Shown: piece after piece, positions 49,899 to 58,196 of the stretch
Layout of the letters: every line of letters begins with the position of its first letter
How positions within the stretch are numbered: position 1 is the stretch's first letter
Assembly: GCF_016862175.1 (NCBI RefSeq)
Contig: NZ_BOML01000006.1
Coordinates: forward strand, 283,621-347,620
Length of the DNA: 64,000 bases
Source of the DNA: Paractinoplanes durhamensis
GTDB taxonomy: Bacteria; Actinomycetota; Actinomycetes; Mycobacteriales; Micromonosporaceae
Direction of reading: 5' to 3'
Made by a program: the position numbers and the translations under genes
Notes under the pieces: generated by a model
Database searches by the model: none
Told to the model about the DNA's origin: nothing
Seen by the model: the letters and a program-made list of their open reading frames with translations, nothing else

Positions 49899-50666
49899 GT
49901 GACTTCGCAGGAGCCAGAAAACCCGCAATTCGCCGTCGCCGACATTCCCGACACCGAGGTGATCTCCGTGGAGGTGCCGGCGCCGGTGTTCGTGGACAGC
50001 ACCGGACGCCGCAGCCGGCTGCTGCGACGTCTCGCCTACGCGTTCGGTGTGCTGGTCATGCTCTACGGCGGCCTGATCAGCGTCAGCCTGGCCGGTGGTC
50101 CGGTCCGGTCCAGTGCCGTGCTGCCGTTGCCCGGTCTCGAGGCGGAGACCGACGACGACGGCAAGGCGGCGCCGCGGCCGACCCCCACGCCGGCCCCGAC
50201 CACGTCGCCGACCGCGCTGTTCGTCACCGATGCGCTGCCCCGCCGCACCACCGCGCCGCGCACGACGGCACCCCGCCTGGAGTCGACCAAGGTGGTGACG
50301 ACGAAGCCGACGCCCAAGAAGACGACCGCGCCGGTCACGCCGAAGCCCTCGGTCACCACCACCAAGCCGACCGAGTCGACCACTACGCCGACGACGACCG
50401 GGCCGACCACCACACCGCCGACCACGACCGCCCCGGCACCCGCCCCGCCGACGGTCGGCACCGGCGGGCAGGGCGGCGGATCCGCGGAGCCCACCCCGGT
50501 CGCCTCGTCCACCACGGTCGCACCGGCTCCGGCTGAGCCCGCGGAGACCGCTGAGCCCGTCAAGTCAGTTGCGCCGCCGAAGTCCGCCGAACCCGTCGAG
50601 ACGCGGGCCACCCAGGAGCCGGAGCCGGCCGCTGAGCCCAGCCCCGCTCCGGAGGTCTCGGCGTGA
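49899..50666 (+). CDS. Membrane-anchored Pro/Thr-rich protein
   Basis: Protein of 255 aa with a cytoplasmic N-terminus of about 43 residues, a single membrane helix (LAYAFGVLVMLYGGLISVSLA), and a long extracytoplasmic tail that is almost wholly Pro, Thr, Ala and Glu (TTTPTTTGPTTTPPTTT). Such tails span the cell wall and are likely targets of protein O-mannosylation. The start is GTG at 49899. Its stop overlaps the start of the downstream deacetylase-glycosyltransferase gene (GTGA), so the two are coupled and probably work together at the surface. Confidence 0.75.
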   Translation: MTSQEPENPQFAVADIPDTEVISVEVPAPVFVDSTGRRSRLLRRLAYAFGVLVMLYGGLISVSLAGGPVRSSAVLPLPGLEAETDDDGKAAPRPTPTPAPTTSPTALFVTDALPRRTTAPRTTAPRLESTKVVTTKPTPKKTTAPVTPKPSVTTTKPTESTTTPTTTGPTTTPPTTTAPAPAPPTVGTGGQGGGSAEPTPVASSTTVAPAPAEPAETAEPVKSVAPPKSAEPVETRATQEPEPAAEPSPAPEVSA

Positions 50667-53038
50667 GTCCGGCCCGCGCCCGCGGCCCGGCGCGCCGTCG
50701 TCTCCTCCCCAAACCCCGCGTCCTGCTGGGCTCGATGTTGGTGATCCTCTTCGTCGGCGTTCTGACGGTGCAGGCCTACATCAACGCCGAGTTCAAGAGC
50801 GACCACGCCGAGGAAGAGGTGGGCGACCAGGACGGCGTACCGCTGGCGATCCGTGGGGGCGGGCCGGTCATCAACACCACCGGCGGCCAGGAGAGCAGCA
50901 CCCGGATGCCGGAGCGCACCATCGCGCTCACCTTCGACGACGGCCCCGACCCGACCTGGACCCCGAAAATCCTCGAGGTGCTGAAGGAGAACGACGCGCA
51001 CGGCACGTTCTTCGTGGTCGGTTCCGAGGTGGCCCGCCATCCGGCGCTCACCAAGCAGATCACCGCCGGCGGCAACGAGCTGGGCCTGCACACCTTCACC
51101 CACCCGAACCTGCAGCGGGTGGCGCCCTGGCGACGCACGCTCGAGCTGTCCCAGACCCAGGTCGCGATCGCCCGGGCCACCGGCGTGCGCACCAACCTGG
51201 CCCGCTTCCCGTACTCGTCGAAGGCCAACGCGATCGACGACACGAACTGGGAGCTGGTCAAGGAGGCCGGCAAGCAGGGCTACCTGGTCGTCGTCAACGA
51301 CCTGGACAGCGAGGACTGGCAGCTGCCCGGGGTGCGGCAGATCGTGCGCAACGCGACCCCGGCCGGCGAGACCTCGGCGGTCATCCTGTTCCATGACGCC
51401 GGCGGTGACCGCTCGCAGACGCTGGCCGCGCTGCGCCGGTTCATCCCGATGATGAAGGAGCGCGGCTACCGCTTCACCACGGTCACCGAGGGCCTGAACC
51501 AGAGCATCGAAGCACGGAACAAGGCGAAGGGCGCGGCCGCCGTACCGCTGCTGCCGGAGAACCCGGCGGCGCCGGCCGCGGACGTCTGGCGCGGTAGTGC
51601 GGTGCTGTGGACGGTGCGGCTCGCCGACGGGCTCGTCTGGTTCATCGCCGGCCTGTTCCTGGTGGTCGGGTTGCTCACCATCGGCCGTACCCTCCTGCTC
51701 CTGCTTCTCGCCACCCGGCACGCCCGGCAGCGCCGCAAGCCGGACTGGAGCTGGGGTCCGCCGGTCACCGACCCGGTGTCGGTGATCGTGCCCGCCTACA
51801 ACGAGAAGGAGGGCATCGAGGCGGCCGTACGCTCGCTGGCCGGCGGCGACTATCCGGGCATCGAGGTGGTGGTGGTCGACGACGGCTCGACCGACGACAC
51901 CGCCGCGATCGTGGAGCGGATGGCGCTGCCCAACGTGCGCGTGGTGCGGGTGCCCAACGGCGGCAAGTCGAACGCTCTGAACACCGGGATCGCGCTGGCC
52001 AAGAACGACCTGATCGTCACCGTCGACGGCGACACGATCTTCGAGAAGGACTCGATCCGGATGCTGGTGCAGGCGTTCGCCGACCCGACCGTGGGTGCGG
52101 TCGCCGGCAACGTCAAGGTCGGCAACCGGGAGAAGATGGTCGCCGCCTGGCAGCACATCGAGTACGTGATCGGCTTCAACCTGGACCGCCGCCTCTACGA
52201 GGTGCTCAACTGCATGCCGACCGTGCCGGGTGCGATCGGCGCGTTCCGCCGGGAGGCGCTCGCCCAGGTCGGTGGGGTCAGCGACGAGACGCTGGCCGAG
52301 GACACCGACGTCACCATGGCGCTGTGCCGGGCCGGGTGGCGGGTGGTCTACGAGGAGCGGGCGAAGGCCTGGACCGAGGCGCCGACCACCCTCGAGCAGC
52401 TCTACCGCCAGCGCTACCGCTGGAGCTACGGCACCATGCAGGCGATGTGGAAGCACCGCCGGGCGCTGCGCGACTCCGGGCCGTCCGGTCGTTTCGGGCG
52501 GGTCGGCCTGCCGTTCCTGGCGCTGTTCGGGGTGGCGCTGCCGATGCTCGCCCCGGTCGTCGACATCATGCTGCTCTACGGCCTGGTCTTCTGGGAGTTG
52601 CAGGAGACGCTGCTGGCCTGGTTCGGCATGCTGATGCTGCAGCTGTTCACCGCGGCGGTCGCGTTCCGCTTCGACAAGGAGTCGGTCAAACCGCTGTGGC
52701 GGCTGCCGTTGCAGCAGTTCGCCTACCGGCAGCTGATGTACCTGGTGCTGATGCAGTCGGCGACGACCGCGATGACCGGCGGCCGGCTGCGCTGGCACAA
52801 GCTGCAGCGGGCCGGCCTGGCCCAGCGCTCGGGAATGATCGACGTGCCGCAGCAGAAGCTGGCACCGCAGATCGACACCTGGCCGTCCACTATCGACGTG
52901 CCGCGGCCGGGCTCCGATCACCCGGCCGCCGGACGTGCGGTGGCCCTGCCGGTGCAGCCGAGCGCGATGGACCCCGAAGACCTTCCGTCAGCCGGCTCGC
53001 CCCCGGGTGGCGGCTCCGGCCCGGTTTACACCGGGTGA
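50663..53038 (+). CDS. Bifunctional polysaccharide deacetylase / GT2 glycosyltransferase
   Basis: Membrane protein of 791 aa that fuses two enzymes. After an N-terminal membrane helix, residues about 85-290 form a NodB-type deacetylase with the metal triad TFDDGPDP and HTFTHPN, and the catalytic ILFHDAGG. Two membrane helices lead to a GT2 domain (about 375-620) with VVVVDDGSTDDT, VDGDT, AEDTDV and QRYRWSYG, the set seen in processive synthases of chitin, hyaluronan and poly-GlcNAc. Further helices follow. The likely role is to make and deacetylate an extracellular beta-linked aminosugar polymer; the product is inferred. The gene is coupled to the Pro/Thr-rich protein upstream. Confidence 0.9.
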   Translation: MSPARARGPARRRLLPKPRVLLGSMLVILFVGVLTVQAYINAEFKSDHAEEEVGDQDGVPLAIRGGGPVINTTGGQESSTRMPERTIALTFDDGPDPTWTPKILEVLKENDAHGTFFVVGSEVARHPALTKQITAGGNELGLHTFTHPNLQRVAPWRRTLELSQTQVAIARATGVRTNLARFPYSSKANAIDDTNWELVKEAGKQGYLVVVNDLDSEDWQLPGVRQIVRNATPAGETSAVILFHDAGGDRSQTLAALRRFIPMMKERGYRFTTVTEGLNQSIEARNKAKGAAAVPLLPENPAAPAADVWRGSAVLWTVRLADGLVWFIAGLFLVVGLLTIGRTLLLLLLATRHARQRRKPDWSWGPPVTDPVSVIVPAYNEKEGIEAAVRSLAGGDYPGIEVVVVDDGSTDDTAAIVERMALPNVRVVRVPNGGKSNALNTGIALAKNDLIVTVDGDTIFEKDSIRMLVQAFADPTVGAVAGNVKVGNREKMVAAWQHIEYVIGFNLDRRLYEVLNCMPTVPGAIGAFRREALAQVGGVSDETLAEDTDVTMALCRAGWRVVYEERAKAWTEAPTTLEQLYRQRYRWSYGTMQAMWKHRRALRDSGPSGRFGRVGLPFLALFGVALPMLAPVVDIMLLYGLVFWELQETLLAWFGMLMLQLFTAAVAFRFDKESVKPLWRLPLQQFAYRQLMYLVLMQSATTAMTGGRLRWHKLQRAGLAQRSGMIDVPQQKLAPQIDTWPSTIDVPRPGSDHPAAGRAVALPVQPSAMDPEDLPSAGSPPGGGSGPVYTG

Positions 53039-53039
53039 T

Positions 53040-53092
53040 GCGCCGGCCCGTACCCCGCTCGACCTGCAGCCGGTCGGGGTGCGGGCCGGCGC
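53040..53092. terminator. Strong bidirectional intrinsic terminator
   Basis: An 18-bp stem (53040-53057 with 53075-53092, one T-G pair) lies between the convergent genes ending at 53038 and 53098. Confidence 0.8.
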
Positions 53093-53097
53093 TACCA

Positions 53098-54342
53098 CTA
53101 AGCCGCGATGAGCTCGGCAATCTCGGCGCTCGTGGTGGGCTGCGCGAACGGGAAGACGACGTGCAGCGAGGTGCCGTCGCCGGGCCGGTCGGAGAGCGCC
53201 ACCGTGGCGTGATGCGCGTCCAGGATCTTCTTGGCCACCGCGAGTCCGCGGTCCGGCCCGGGGATCTCCGACGGGTTGGCGATCGCGCCGTAGAAGAGAT
53301 GCGGGAACAGCTCCGGGCGTACGCCGTTGGGCATGTCCATGTCGTCGATGTGCAGGGCCGGACCGGACTCGATCTCGGTGCCGACCCGCACCCGGCCGCC
53401 GGCCGGGGTGTATTTCACCGCGGCGAACAGCAGCTGGGTGAACACCTGCTCGAGGCGTACCGGATCGGCGATGATCGGCAGGGCCGGACCGCCGCCCTGG
53501 TTGAGGATCCAGATCTGCTTGGTGGCCGCGATCGGCCGCACCGCCTCGACCGCCCGCTGGGTGACCCGGGTCAGGTCGATCTGCCGCATGTGCAGGCTCT
53601 CGCTGCCGAAACCGGCGTCCGCCATGGTGGTCAGGTGGTGCAGCAGGTCGAGGAAGCCGCGGATGTGCCCGGCCGTGGCCCGGCCGACCAGTTCGGCCAT
53701 CTCGGCGTCGTGCCGGCCGGTGCTGCCCAGCTTCTCCAGGTAGGTGGACATCAGCCGCAGCGGCGCCCGCAGGTCCCCGCCGACCAGCTGGGCCAGGTCG
53801 TCCTTGCGCCGTTCCAGCTCCTGCAGCCGGGCCGTGGTGTTGGCCAGCGCGACCGAGTGCCGGCGCAGCTCCATCTGTGAGGTGACCTGCCGGGCCAGCG
53901 CACGCAGCGCCTGGAGTTGCTCGACGCCGACGCTGCGCGGCGAGTTGTCGATCACGCAGAGCGTGCCCAGCGCGTACCCGTCCGTGGTGACCAGCGGCGC
54001 CCCGGCGTAGAAGCGGATGCCGCCCTCCATGTCGACCGACGGGTTGTCGGCGAACCGGGCGTCCTTGGTCGCGTCCGGCACCACCAGCAGGTCCCGGCCG
54101 AGGATCGCGTGCGCGCAGAAGGAGAGGTCGCGGGACGTCTCGGTGAGGTCGGTGCCGACCCGCGCCTTGAACCACTGACGGTCCGTGTCGACGAGGGTGA
54201 CCAGCGACATCGGTGTCCCGCACACGTTCGAGGCGAGCTGCACGATGTCGTCGAAGTCCTGCTCCGGCGCGCTGTCGAGGATGTCGAGCGCGTACAGGGC
54301 GGACAGGCGATCGGTTTCGTTGTCGGGCAGGGAAGCGTGCAT
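53098..54342 (-). CDS. GAF-domain histidine-kinase-like protein lacking key catalytic residues
   Basis: Cytosolic protein of 414 aa. Residues about 10-160 are a GAF domain (ASNVCGTPMSLVTLVDTDRQWFKA, FCAHAILGRDLLVVPDA). A helical pair follows with the HisKA-like segment KDDLAQLVGGDLRAPLRLM, where the usual SHELRTPL His is replaced by Gly. The ATPase-like domain has FTQLLFAAVKYTPAGG, where both N-box Asn residues are absent, and DDMDMPNGV in place of a DxGxG box, though DRGLAVAKKI resembles a G2 box. It looks like a pseudokinase or sensor scaffold. The start is the ATG at 54342 with GGAGG upstream. Confidence 0.82.
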   Translation of the reverse strand: MHASLPDNETDRLSALYALDILDSAPEQDFDDIVQLASNVCGTPMSLVTLVDTDRQWFKARVGTDLTETSRDLSFCAHAILGRDLLVVPDATKDARFADNPSVDMEGGIRFYAGAPLVTTDGYALGTLCVIDNSPRSVGVEQLQALRALARQVTSQMELRRHSVALANTTARLQELERRKDDLAQLVGGDLRAPLRLMSTYLEKLGSTGRHDAEMAELVGRATAGHIRGFLDLLHHLTTMADAGFGSESLHMRQIDLTRVTQRAVEAVRPIAATKQIWILNQGGGPALPIIADPVRLEQVFTQLLFAAVKYTPAGGRVRVGTEIESGPALHIDDMDMPNGVRPELFPHLFYGAIANPSEIPGPDRGLAVAKKILDAHHATVALSDRPGDGTSLHVVFPFAQPTTSAEIAELIAA

Positions 54343-54429
54343 GGGTTACCTCCGAGGCTCGCTTCAGAGATACCACCCAAAAGTAGCTATCCACGCCCAT
54401 CGGACAAACTTTGGCTCGTCTGGTCGACT

Positions 54430-54462
54430 GAAAAGGGGGGCGCGGATCGCGCCCCCCTTTTC
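54430..54462 (-). terminator. Intrinsic terminator downstream of the pectate lyase gene
   Basis: A perfect 15-bp stem (54430-54444 with 54448-54462) and 3-base loop, rich in G/C with an A/T run at its base, lies 7 bp after the pectate lyase stop and before the GAF kinase-like gene. It should end pectate lyase transcription. Confidence 0.88.
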
Positions 54463-54468
54463 TCATGC

Positions 54469-56082
54469 TCAGATCTTGCCGACCCCGGCACCCGCCTTCA
54501 CCAGGGCGGAGACGTCGGCGGTCGCGCCGAGCGGGAACGAGTACGGCGGGGTGGTGAACGTCCCGGTCTGCGTGATGACCGGCGCCTCGCCACCGAAGTC
54601 GTTGCCGCTGATCACCGCGAAACCGTCCTCATCGGAGTCCTCGGTGGTCCAGACCGGCAGCTTCACGTTGACGAACACGTTGTTCTGCACCAGGCACTGC
54701 GCCGACATCAGGCAGTGGATACCGCTGGTCGCGGCGTTGGTGAACAGGTTGTCGTAGATGTGCGCGGTGCCGAAGCGCAGCCGCGGCAGCCGGGAGGCCA
54801 CGTTGTCGAACCAGTTGTGGCTGTAGGTGACCCGCAGGCGCCCGGTGTCCTCGGCGGCGTTGCTGTCGCTGTGCCCGACCAGCGAGCCCTTGAAGTGGTC
54901 GTGCAGGTAGTTCCAGGAGACCGTGACGAAGTCGGTGGCGTGCGTCAGGTCGACCATGCCGTCGTAGAAGTCCTTGTCGTGACTGGTGTCGTTGAAGAGC
55001 TCGTTGTGGTCGATCCAGATGTGGTCGGACACCTGGGCCGCGATCAGGTCGGTGGGCGCCTGCGCGAACGAGATCTTCAGGTTGCGGATGATGACGTTGC
55101 TGGCCTTCTTGATGAAGAAGCCGCCGCCGGTCAGGCCCGCGTTCGCGGTGGTGCCGACGATCGTCTTGTTCGAGGAGACGACCACCTGGTCATCGCCGCC
55201 GCCCTGGATGACCGTGGCGAGCTGCAGGATCTTCGGGCCGGTCGAGGCGGCCTCGGTGATCAGCTGGCTCAGCGAGGTGATGTTCACCGTCGTGCCGCCG
55301 GCGCCACCGGTGGTCCCGGCCCCGAAGCCGATCGGACTGGTCTCGAAACCGCCACTCGGTGCGCTGGTCGTGGGAGTCGTGGTCGGGGTCGTGGTGGGAG
55401 CCGTGGTCGGGGTCGTGGTGGGAGTCGTGGTCGGGGTCGTCGTGGCCGGCGTCGAGCTTCCACCGACGGTCACGCTCACGTCGTCGAACTGCGCGGTCGC
55501 GTCGTACGTCTGGAGCCCGATCCGCCCCTTCGCGAAGGTCGTCGCCGTCGCCGTCGCGACCTGCGCCCCGTTCACCGACCCGCTCAGCGTGTTCCCATTG
55601 ACGGTCAGACCCAGGGTGTACGACGTTCCCGCGCTCACCGTGAGCGCGGCCTCGCCCAGCACCGTCGCGGTGCCCGACTTCACCGATTCCAGTCGCACCT
55701 TGTTCGCCCCGGTCAGGGCCAGGCGGTAGAAGCTGGTGGCACTGGTCGAGCGGGCCACGATGGCGGCGTACCCGCCGGAAGCGACCGACAGCGGCTCAAC
55801 CTTGGCCGACACGGTGTAATCGGCCCAGTCGGTCAGCCCCGCGAACTCCCGGGCCAGGGTGGCGCCGGTCTTGCCCTGCTTGAGCACGTGCGAGCCGTCG
55901 CTGACCACCGACCAGGTGCCGCCCGATTTGCTCCAGCCGGCGGTGTCGCCGTCCTCGAAGCTGTCGGAGAAGCCGGCCGCCGAGGCCCCGTCGGCATCCG
56001 CGAACGACACCGACGCGAGGCTGCCCAGACCGACCACGACCGTGGTCATACCGGCCGCCAGGGCGATCCTTTTCTTATTCAT
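54469..56082 (-). CDS. Secreted pectate lyase (PL1) with N-terminal carbohydrate-binding-like module
   Basis: Exported protein of 537 aa. A Sec signal peptide (to about residue 30-36) is followed by a beta-sandwich module (about 37-205; FSDSFEDGDTAGWSKSGGTW, GLQTYDATAQFDDVSV) of the LamG or 3-keto-disaccharide-hydrolase-like kind, a Thr/Pro linker of about 40 residues, and a right-handed beta-helix. The catalytic domain shows VSDHIWIDHNELFND, DGMVDLTHATDFVTVSWN and TYSHNWFDNVASRLPRLRFG, where the Arg is the expected catalytic base. It cleaves polygalacturonate by beta-elimination with Ca. The linker may be O-mannosylated. AAGGA lies 5 bases before the ATG. Confidence 0.93.
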   Translation of the reverse strand: MNKKRIALAAGMTTVVVGLGSLASVSFADADGASAAGFSDSFEDGDTAGWSKSGGTWSVVSDGSHVLKQGKTGATLAREFAGLTDWADYTVSAKVEPLSVASGGYAAIVARSTSATSFYRLALTGANKVRLESVKSGTATVLGEAALTVSAGTSYTLGLTVNGNTLSGSVNGAQVATATATTFAKGRIGLQTYDATAQFDDVSVTVGGSSTPATTTPTTTPTTTPTTAPTTTPTTTPTTSAPSGGFETSPIGFGAGTTGGAGGTTVNITSLSQLITEAASTGPKILQLATVIQGGGDDQVVVSSNKTIVGTTANAGLTGGGFFIKKASNVIIRNLKISFAQAPTDLIAAQVSDHIWIDHNELFNDTSHDKDFYDGMVDLTHATDFVTVSWNYLHDHFKGSLVGHSDSNAAEDTGRLRVTYSHNWFDNVASRLPRLRFGTAHIYDNLFTNAATSGIHCLMSAQCLVQNNVFVNVKLPVWTTEDSDEDGFAVISGNDFGGEAPVITQTGTFTTPPYSFPLGATADVSALVKAGAGVGKI

Positions 56083-56180
56083 GGGGTTCCTTTCGGGCTA
56101 CGAGGACAAGCGAGACCGTAGGCGCCCGAAAACGTCGCAGTCAAAGCCCTTAAAGCAAAAATAAGAACACTCCGAGCTGC

Positions 56181-56196
56181 GGGTAAGCGCTTGCCC
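56181..56196. promoter_or_regulatory. Candidate LacI-family operator
   Basis: GGGTAAGC-GCTTGCCC is a 16-bp dyad with 7 of 8 positions paired and the AAGCGCTT core common to LacI-family operators. It is about 100 bp upstream of the pectate lyase ATG. Confidence 0.5.
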
Positions 56197-56300
56197 TGCC
56201 TTTTCTCAACGCGCCCCAGAAAGGCTTCGTGAAAAGAATGGAGAGCAATTAGTTCCATCATTTAGTGGTCGTTGCCGCATAAAAAGGTTGCCACCGTCCG

Positions 56301-56318
56301 ATGTGACCCCGGTCACAT
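56301..56318. promoter_or_regulatory. CRP-type binding site
   Basis: ATGTGACC-CC-GGTCACAT is a perfect 18-bp dyad that matches the CRP consensus TGTGA-N6-TCACA without mismatch. It lies 74-91 bp upstream of the intradiol dioxygenase ATG, a common position for activation. Confidence 0.65.
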
Positions 56319-56391
56319 CCACAGGCTCCCGACAGGTTCGGTTGATGTATTCGCACATGTCGATTTCTCGGACACCCTCAGAGGAGAACTG

Positions 56392-57300
56392 ATGCACGAC
56401 GACGACGAACCCGTCGGCCGGCTGCTCAGCCGCCGCCAGGCACTGGTAACCCTGGGCCTGGCCACCGGCGCCGGCCTGGTCGTTGCCGCGGGCGCCACCA
56501 CCGCCCAGGCCGCCACCCGCCCCACCGCGACCACGGTCGACTGCGTGGCGAAGCCGGAGATGACCGAAGGCCCCTACTTCGTGGACGAGGGCCTCAACCG
56601 CAGCGACATCCGGATCGACACGTCCGACGGCTCGGTGTCGCCCGGCACCCGGCTGACCCTGGACCTGAACATCCTGCAGATCACCGACGGCGTGTGCAGC
56701 CCGCTGGCCGGCGCGCAGGTGGACATCTGGCACTGCGACGCGGCCGGCGTCTATTCCGACGAGGCCGCCAACAACTCGGTGGGCAAGACGTTCCTGCGCG
56801 GCTACCAGATCTCCAACAGCCGCGGCCAGGTCCGCTTCATCACCGTCCTGCCCGGCTGGTACCAGGGCCGCACGGTGCACATCCACCTCAAGGTGCGAAC
56901 CACCGGCACCGACGGAAACCCGTACGAGTTCACCTCGCAGCTCTTCTTCACCGAGGAGTTCAACGCCGCGTTCCTGGCCACCGACCCGTACGCGGCAAAG
57001 GGCACCCCCGACACCACGAACGCGACGGACGGCATCTACAACACGGTCGGCGACCAGATGCTGCTGCAGCCGACCCGCCAGGGCCGCACCGCCTGGTCGG
57101 CCTGCTTCGGCATCGGCCTGGACCTCTCCGACACCGCGGTCGGCGCCCCCGACGGCGGCATGGGCGGCCCCGGCGGTCCGGGTGGCCCCGGCGGCCCGCC
57201 CCCGAGTGGCCCGCCGCCGTCCGGCACCCCGTCGCCGACCCCCACCGACTCGCCGTCCCCCACCGAATCGCCCACCGCTACCGAGTCGCCGTCGGCCTGA
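56392..57300 (+). CDS. Tat-exported intradiol ring-cleavage dioxygenase
   Basis: Protein of 302 aa. The N-terminus has a twin-arginine signal (LLSRRQALVTLGLATGAG, cleavage near AQA), so export is of the folded, metal-loaded enzyme. The dioxygenase core has TEGPYFVDE, VDIWHCDAAGVYSD and LPGWYQGRTVHIHLKV, which include the expected two Tyr and two His ligands of Fe(III). A C-terminal tail of Gly-Pro repeats and Ser/Thr/Pro follows (about 245-302). The family opens catechol-type rings between the hydroxyls; an extracellular role on plant phenolics is inferred. The start is the ATG at 56392 with GAGGAG 5 bases upstream. Confidence 0.92.
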   Translation: MHDDDEPVGRLLSRRQALVTLGLATGAGLVVAAGATTAQAATRPTATTVDCVAKPEMTEGPYFVDEGLNRSDIRIDTSDGSVSPGTRLTLDLNILQITDGVCSPLAGAQVDIWHCDAAGVYSDEAANNSVGKTFLRGYQISNSRGQVRFITVLPGWYQGRTVHIHLKVRTTGTDGNPYEFTSQLFFTEEFNAAFLATDPYAAKGTPDTTNATDGIYNTVGDQMLLQPTRQGRTAWSACFGIGLDLSDTAVGAPDGGMGGPGGPGGPGGPPPSGPPPSGTPSPTPTDSPSPTESPTATESPSA

Positions 57301-57305
57301 ACAGG

Positions 57306-57349
57306 TTGCGGGGGCCGGACCGCTGTGCGGCCCCGCCCGGCCCCCGCAA
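57306..57349. terminator. Bidirectional intrinsic terminator
   Basis: A perfect 13-bp GC-rich stem (57306-57318 with 57337-57349) lies between the convergent dioxygenase (ends 57300) and SDR (ends 57358) genes. Confidence 0.78.
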
Positions 57350-57357
57350 GCTCTCTC

Positions 57358-58140
57358 TCACCAGACGGAGTCACCACGGATGACGACGTCGCTGCCACCA
57401 TCCACATAGATCACTTGACCGCACAGGTGGGTGTTCTCGACGCTGCCGAGCCAGGCCAGCAAATTGGCCACCGCCTCCGGCTGCGCCACCCCGTTCAGCG
57501 GCATCGGCACCAGCTCGAGAAGAGCCGCCGTCTGCTCCTCGGTGGCAATCATGTCGGCGGTCATCGGCGTGACGATGATGCCCGGCCCAACAGCGTTGAG
57601 CGGAATGGAAGCACCGGCCCACTCAACGGCCGGCGCCTGCCGCCGCACCCAGCGCGACAGAGCCTTCTTGCTGGAGCTGTAAATCAGCGACCCGAGCGTC
57701 TCCGGCGACTTGGCCAGCACTTCGGCCCGGGCAAGCGCGGCCGCTTCATCCCGGTTCTCCAGCAGAGCCACCAGCTCGTCATCAACCGGGTGCAGAGCCG
57801 CCATCGAGGAGACGACAACGGCCCGGGGCGCAGCCGACCCCAACAGGAACGGCCGCAGCCCTTCCAGCGTGGCAAGCGCCCCGAAGAAGTTGACCGCAAC
57901 GGTCGCCGGCACCGGCAGAGCAAGGCCCGCGACCGCGTACACAGCGTCAATGGCCCCACCGGTAAGCCGCTGCACACCGTCGACGAGCGCGGCACGCCCC
58001 TCAGCCGTGGTGAGGTCGGCCGTGATCTCCGCATCGTGCAGATCGACCCCGACCACCCGCTCCCCGCGGCTTTCCAGCAGCTCCTTGGTGGCCTTACCGA
58101 TGCCGGATGCCGATCCGGTGACCACCGATACACGAGCCAT
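57358..58140 (-). CDS. Short-chain dehydrogenase/reductase
   Basis: Classical SDR of 260 aa. The cofactor motif TGSASGIG is at residues 8-15, the acidic GVDLHDAEI loop suggests NAD(H) preference, AVAGLALP replaces the NNAG segment, and the catalytic set is SSMAAL then YSSSK. The insertion between Ser and Tyr (VALLENRDEAAALARAEVL) matches the 3-alpha-hydroxysteroid dehydrogenase/carbonyl reductase-like group. The substrate is unknown. The gene is downstream of the beta-lactamase-like gene on the same strand. Confidence 0.9.
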   Translation of the reverse strand: MARVSVVTGSASGIGKATKELLESRGERVVGVDLHDAEITADLTTAEGRAALVDGVQRLTGGAIDAVYAVAGLALPVPATVAVNFFGALATLEGLRPFLLGSAAPRAVVVSSMAALHPVDDELVALLENRDEAAALARAEVLAKSPETLGSLIYSSSKKALSRWVRRQAPAVEWAGASIPLNAVGPGIIVTPMTADMIATEEQTAALLELVPMPLNGVAQPEAVANLLAWLGSVENTHLCGQVIYVDGGSDVVIRGDSVW

Positions 58141-58196
58141 GGCGCGCCTCCCGTCCGTCGTTCACCTAGATCGTCACGCCGAGTCGCCGCCCGGAG

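Larger units (their letters stand above)
56083..56391. promoter_or_regulatory. Divergent promoter region of pectate lyase and intradiol dioxygenase
   Basis: This 309-bp region holds no gene. It contains a LacI-type palindrome at 56181-56196 nearer the pectate lyase gene and a perfect CRP-type box at 56301-56318 nearer the dioxygenase gene. Both suit carbon-source control of secreted catabolic enzymes. Confidence 0.6.

Noticed and set aside
50063..52921. A 952-codon open frame on the minus strand
   Set aside because: It is antisense to the Pro/Thr-rich and deacetylase-glycosyltransferase genes, with His/Arg/Val-biased composition and no motifs. Long antisense frames are expected at this GC content.
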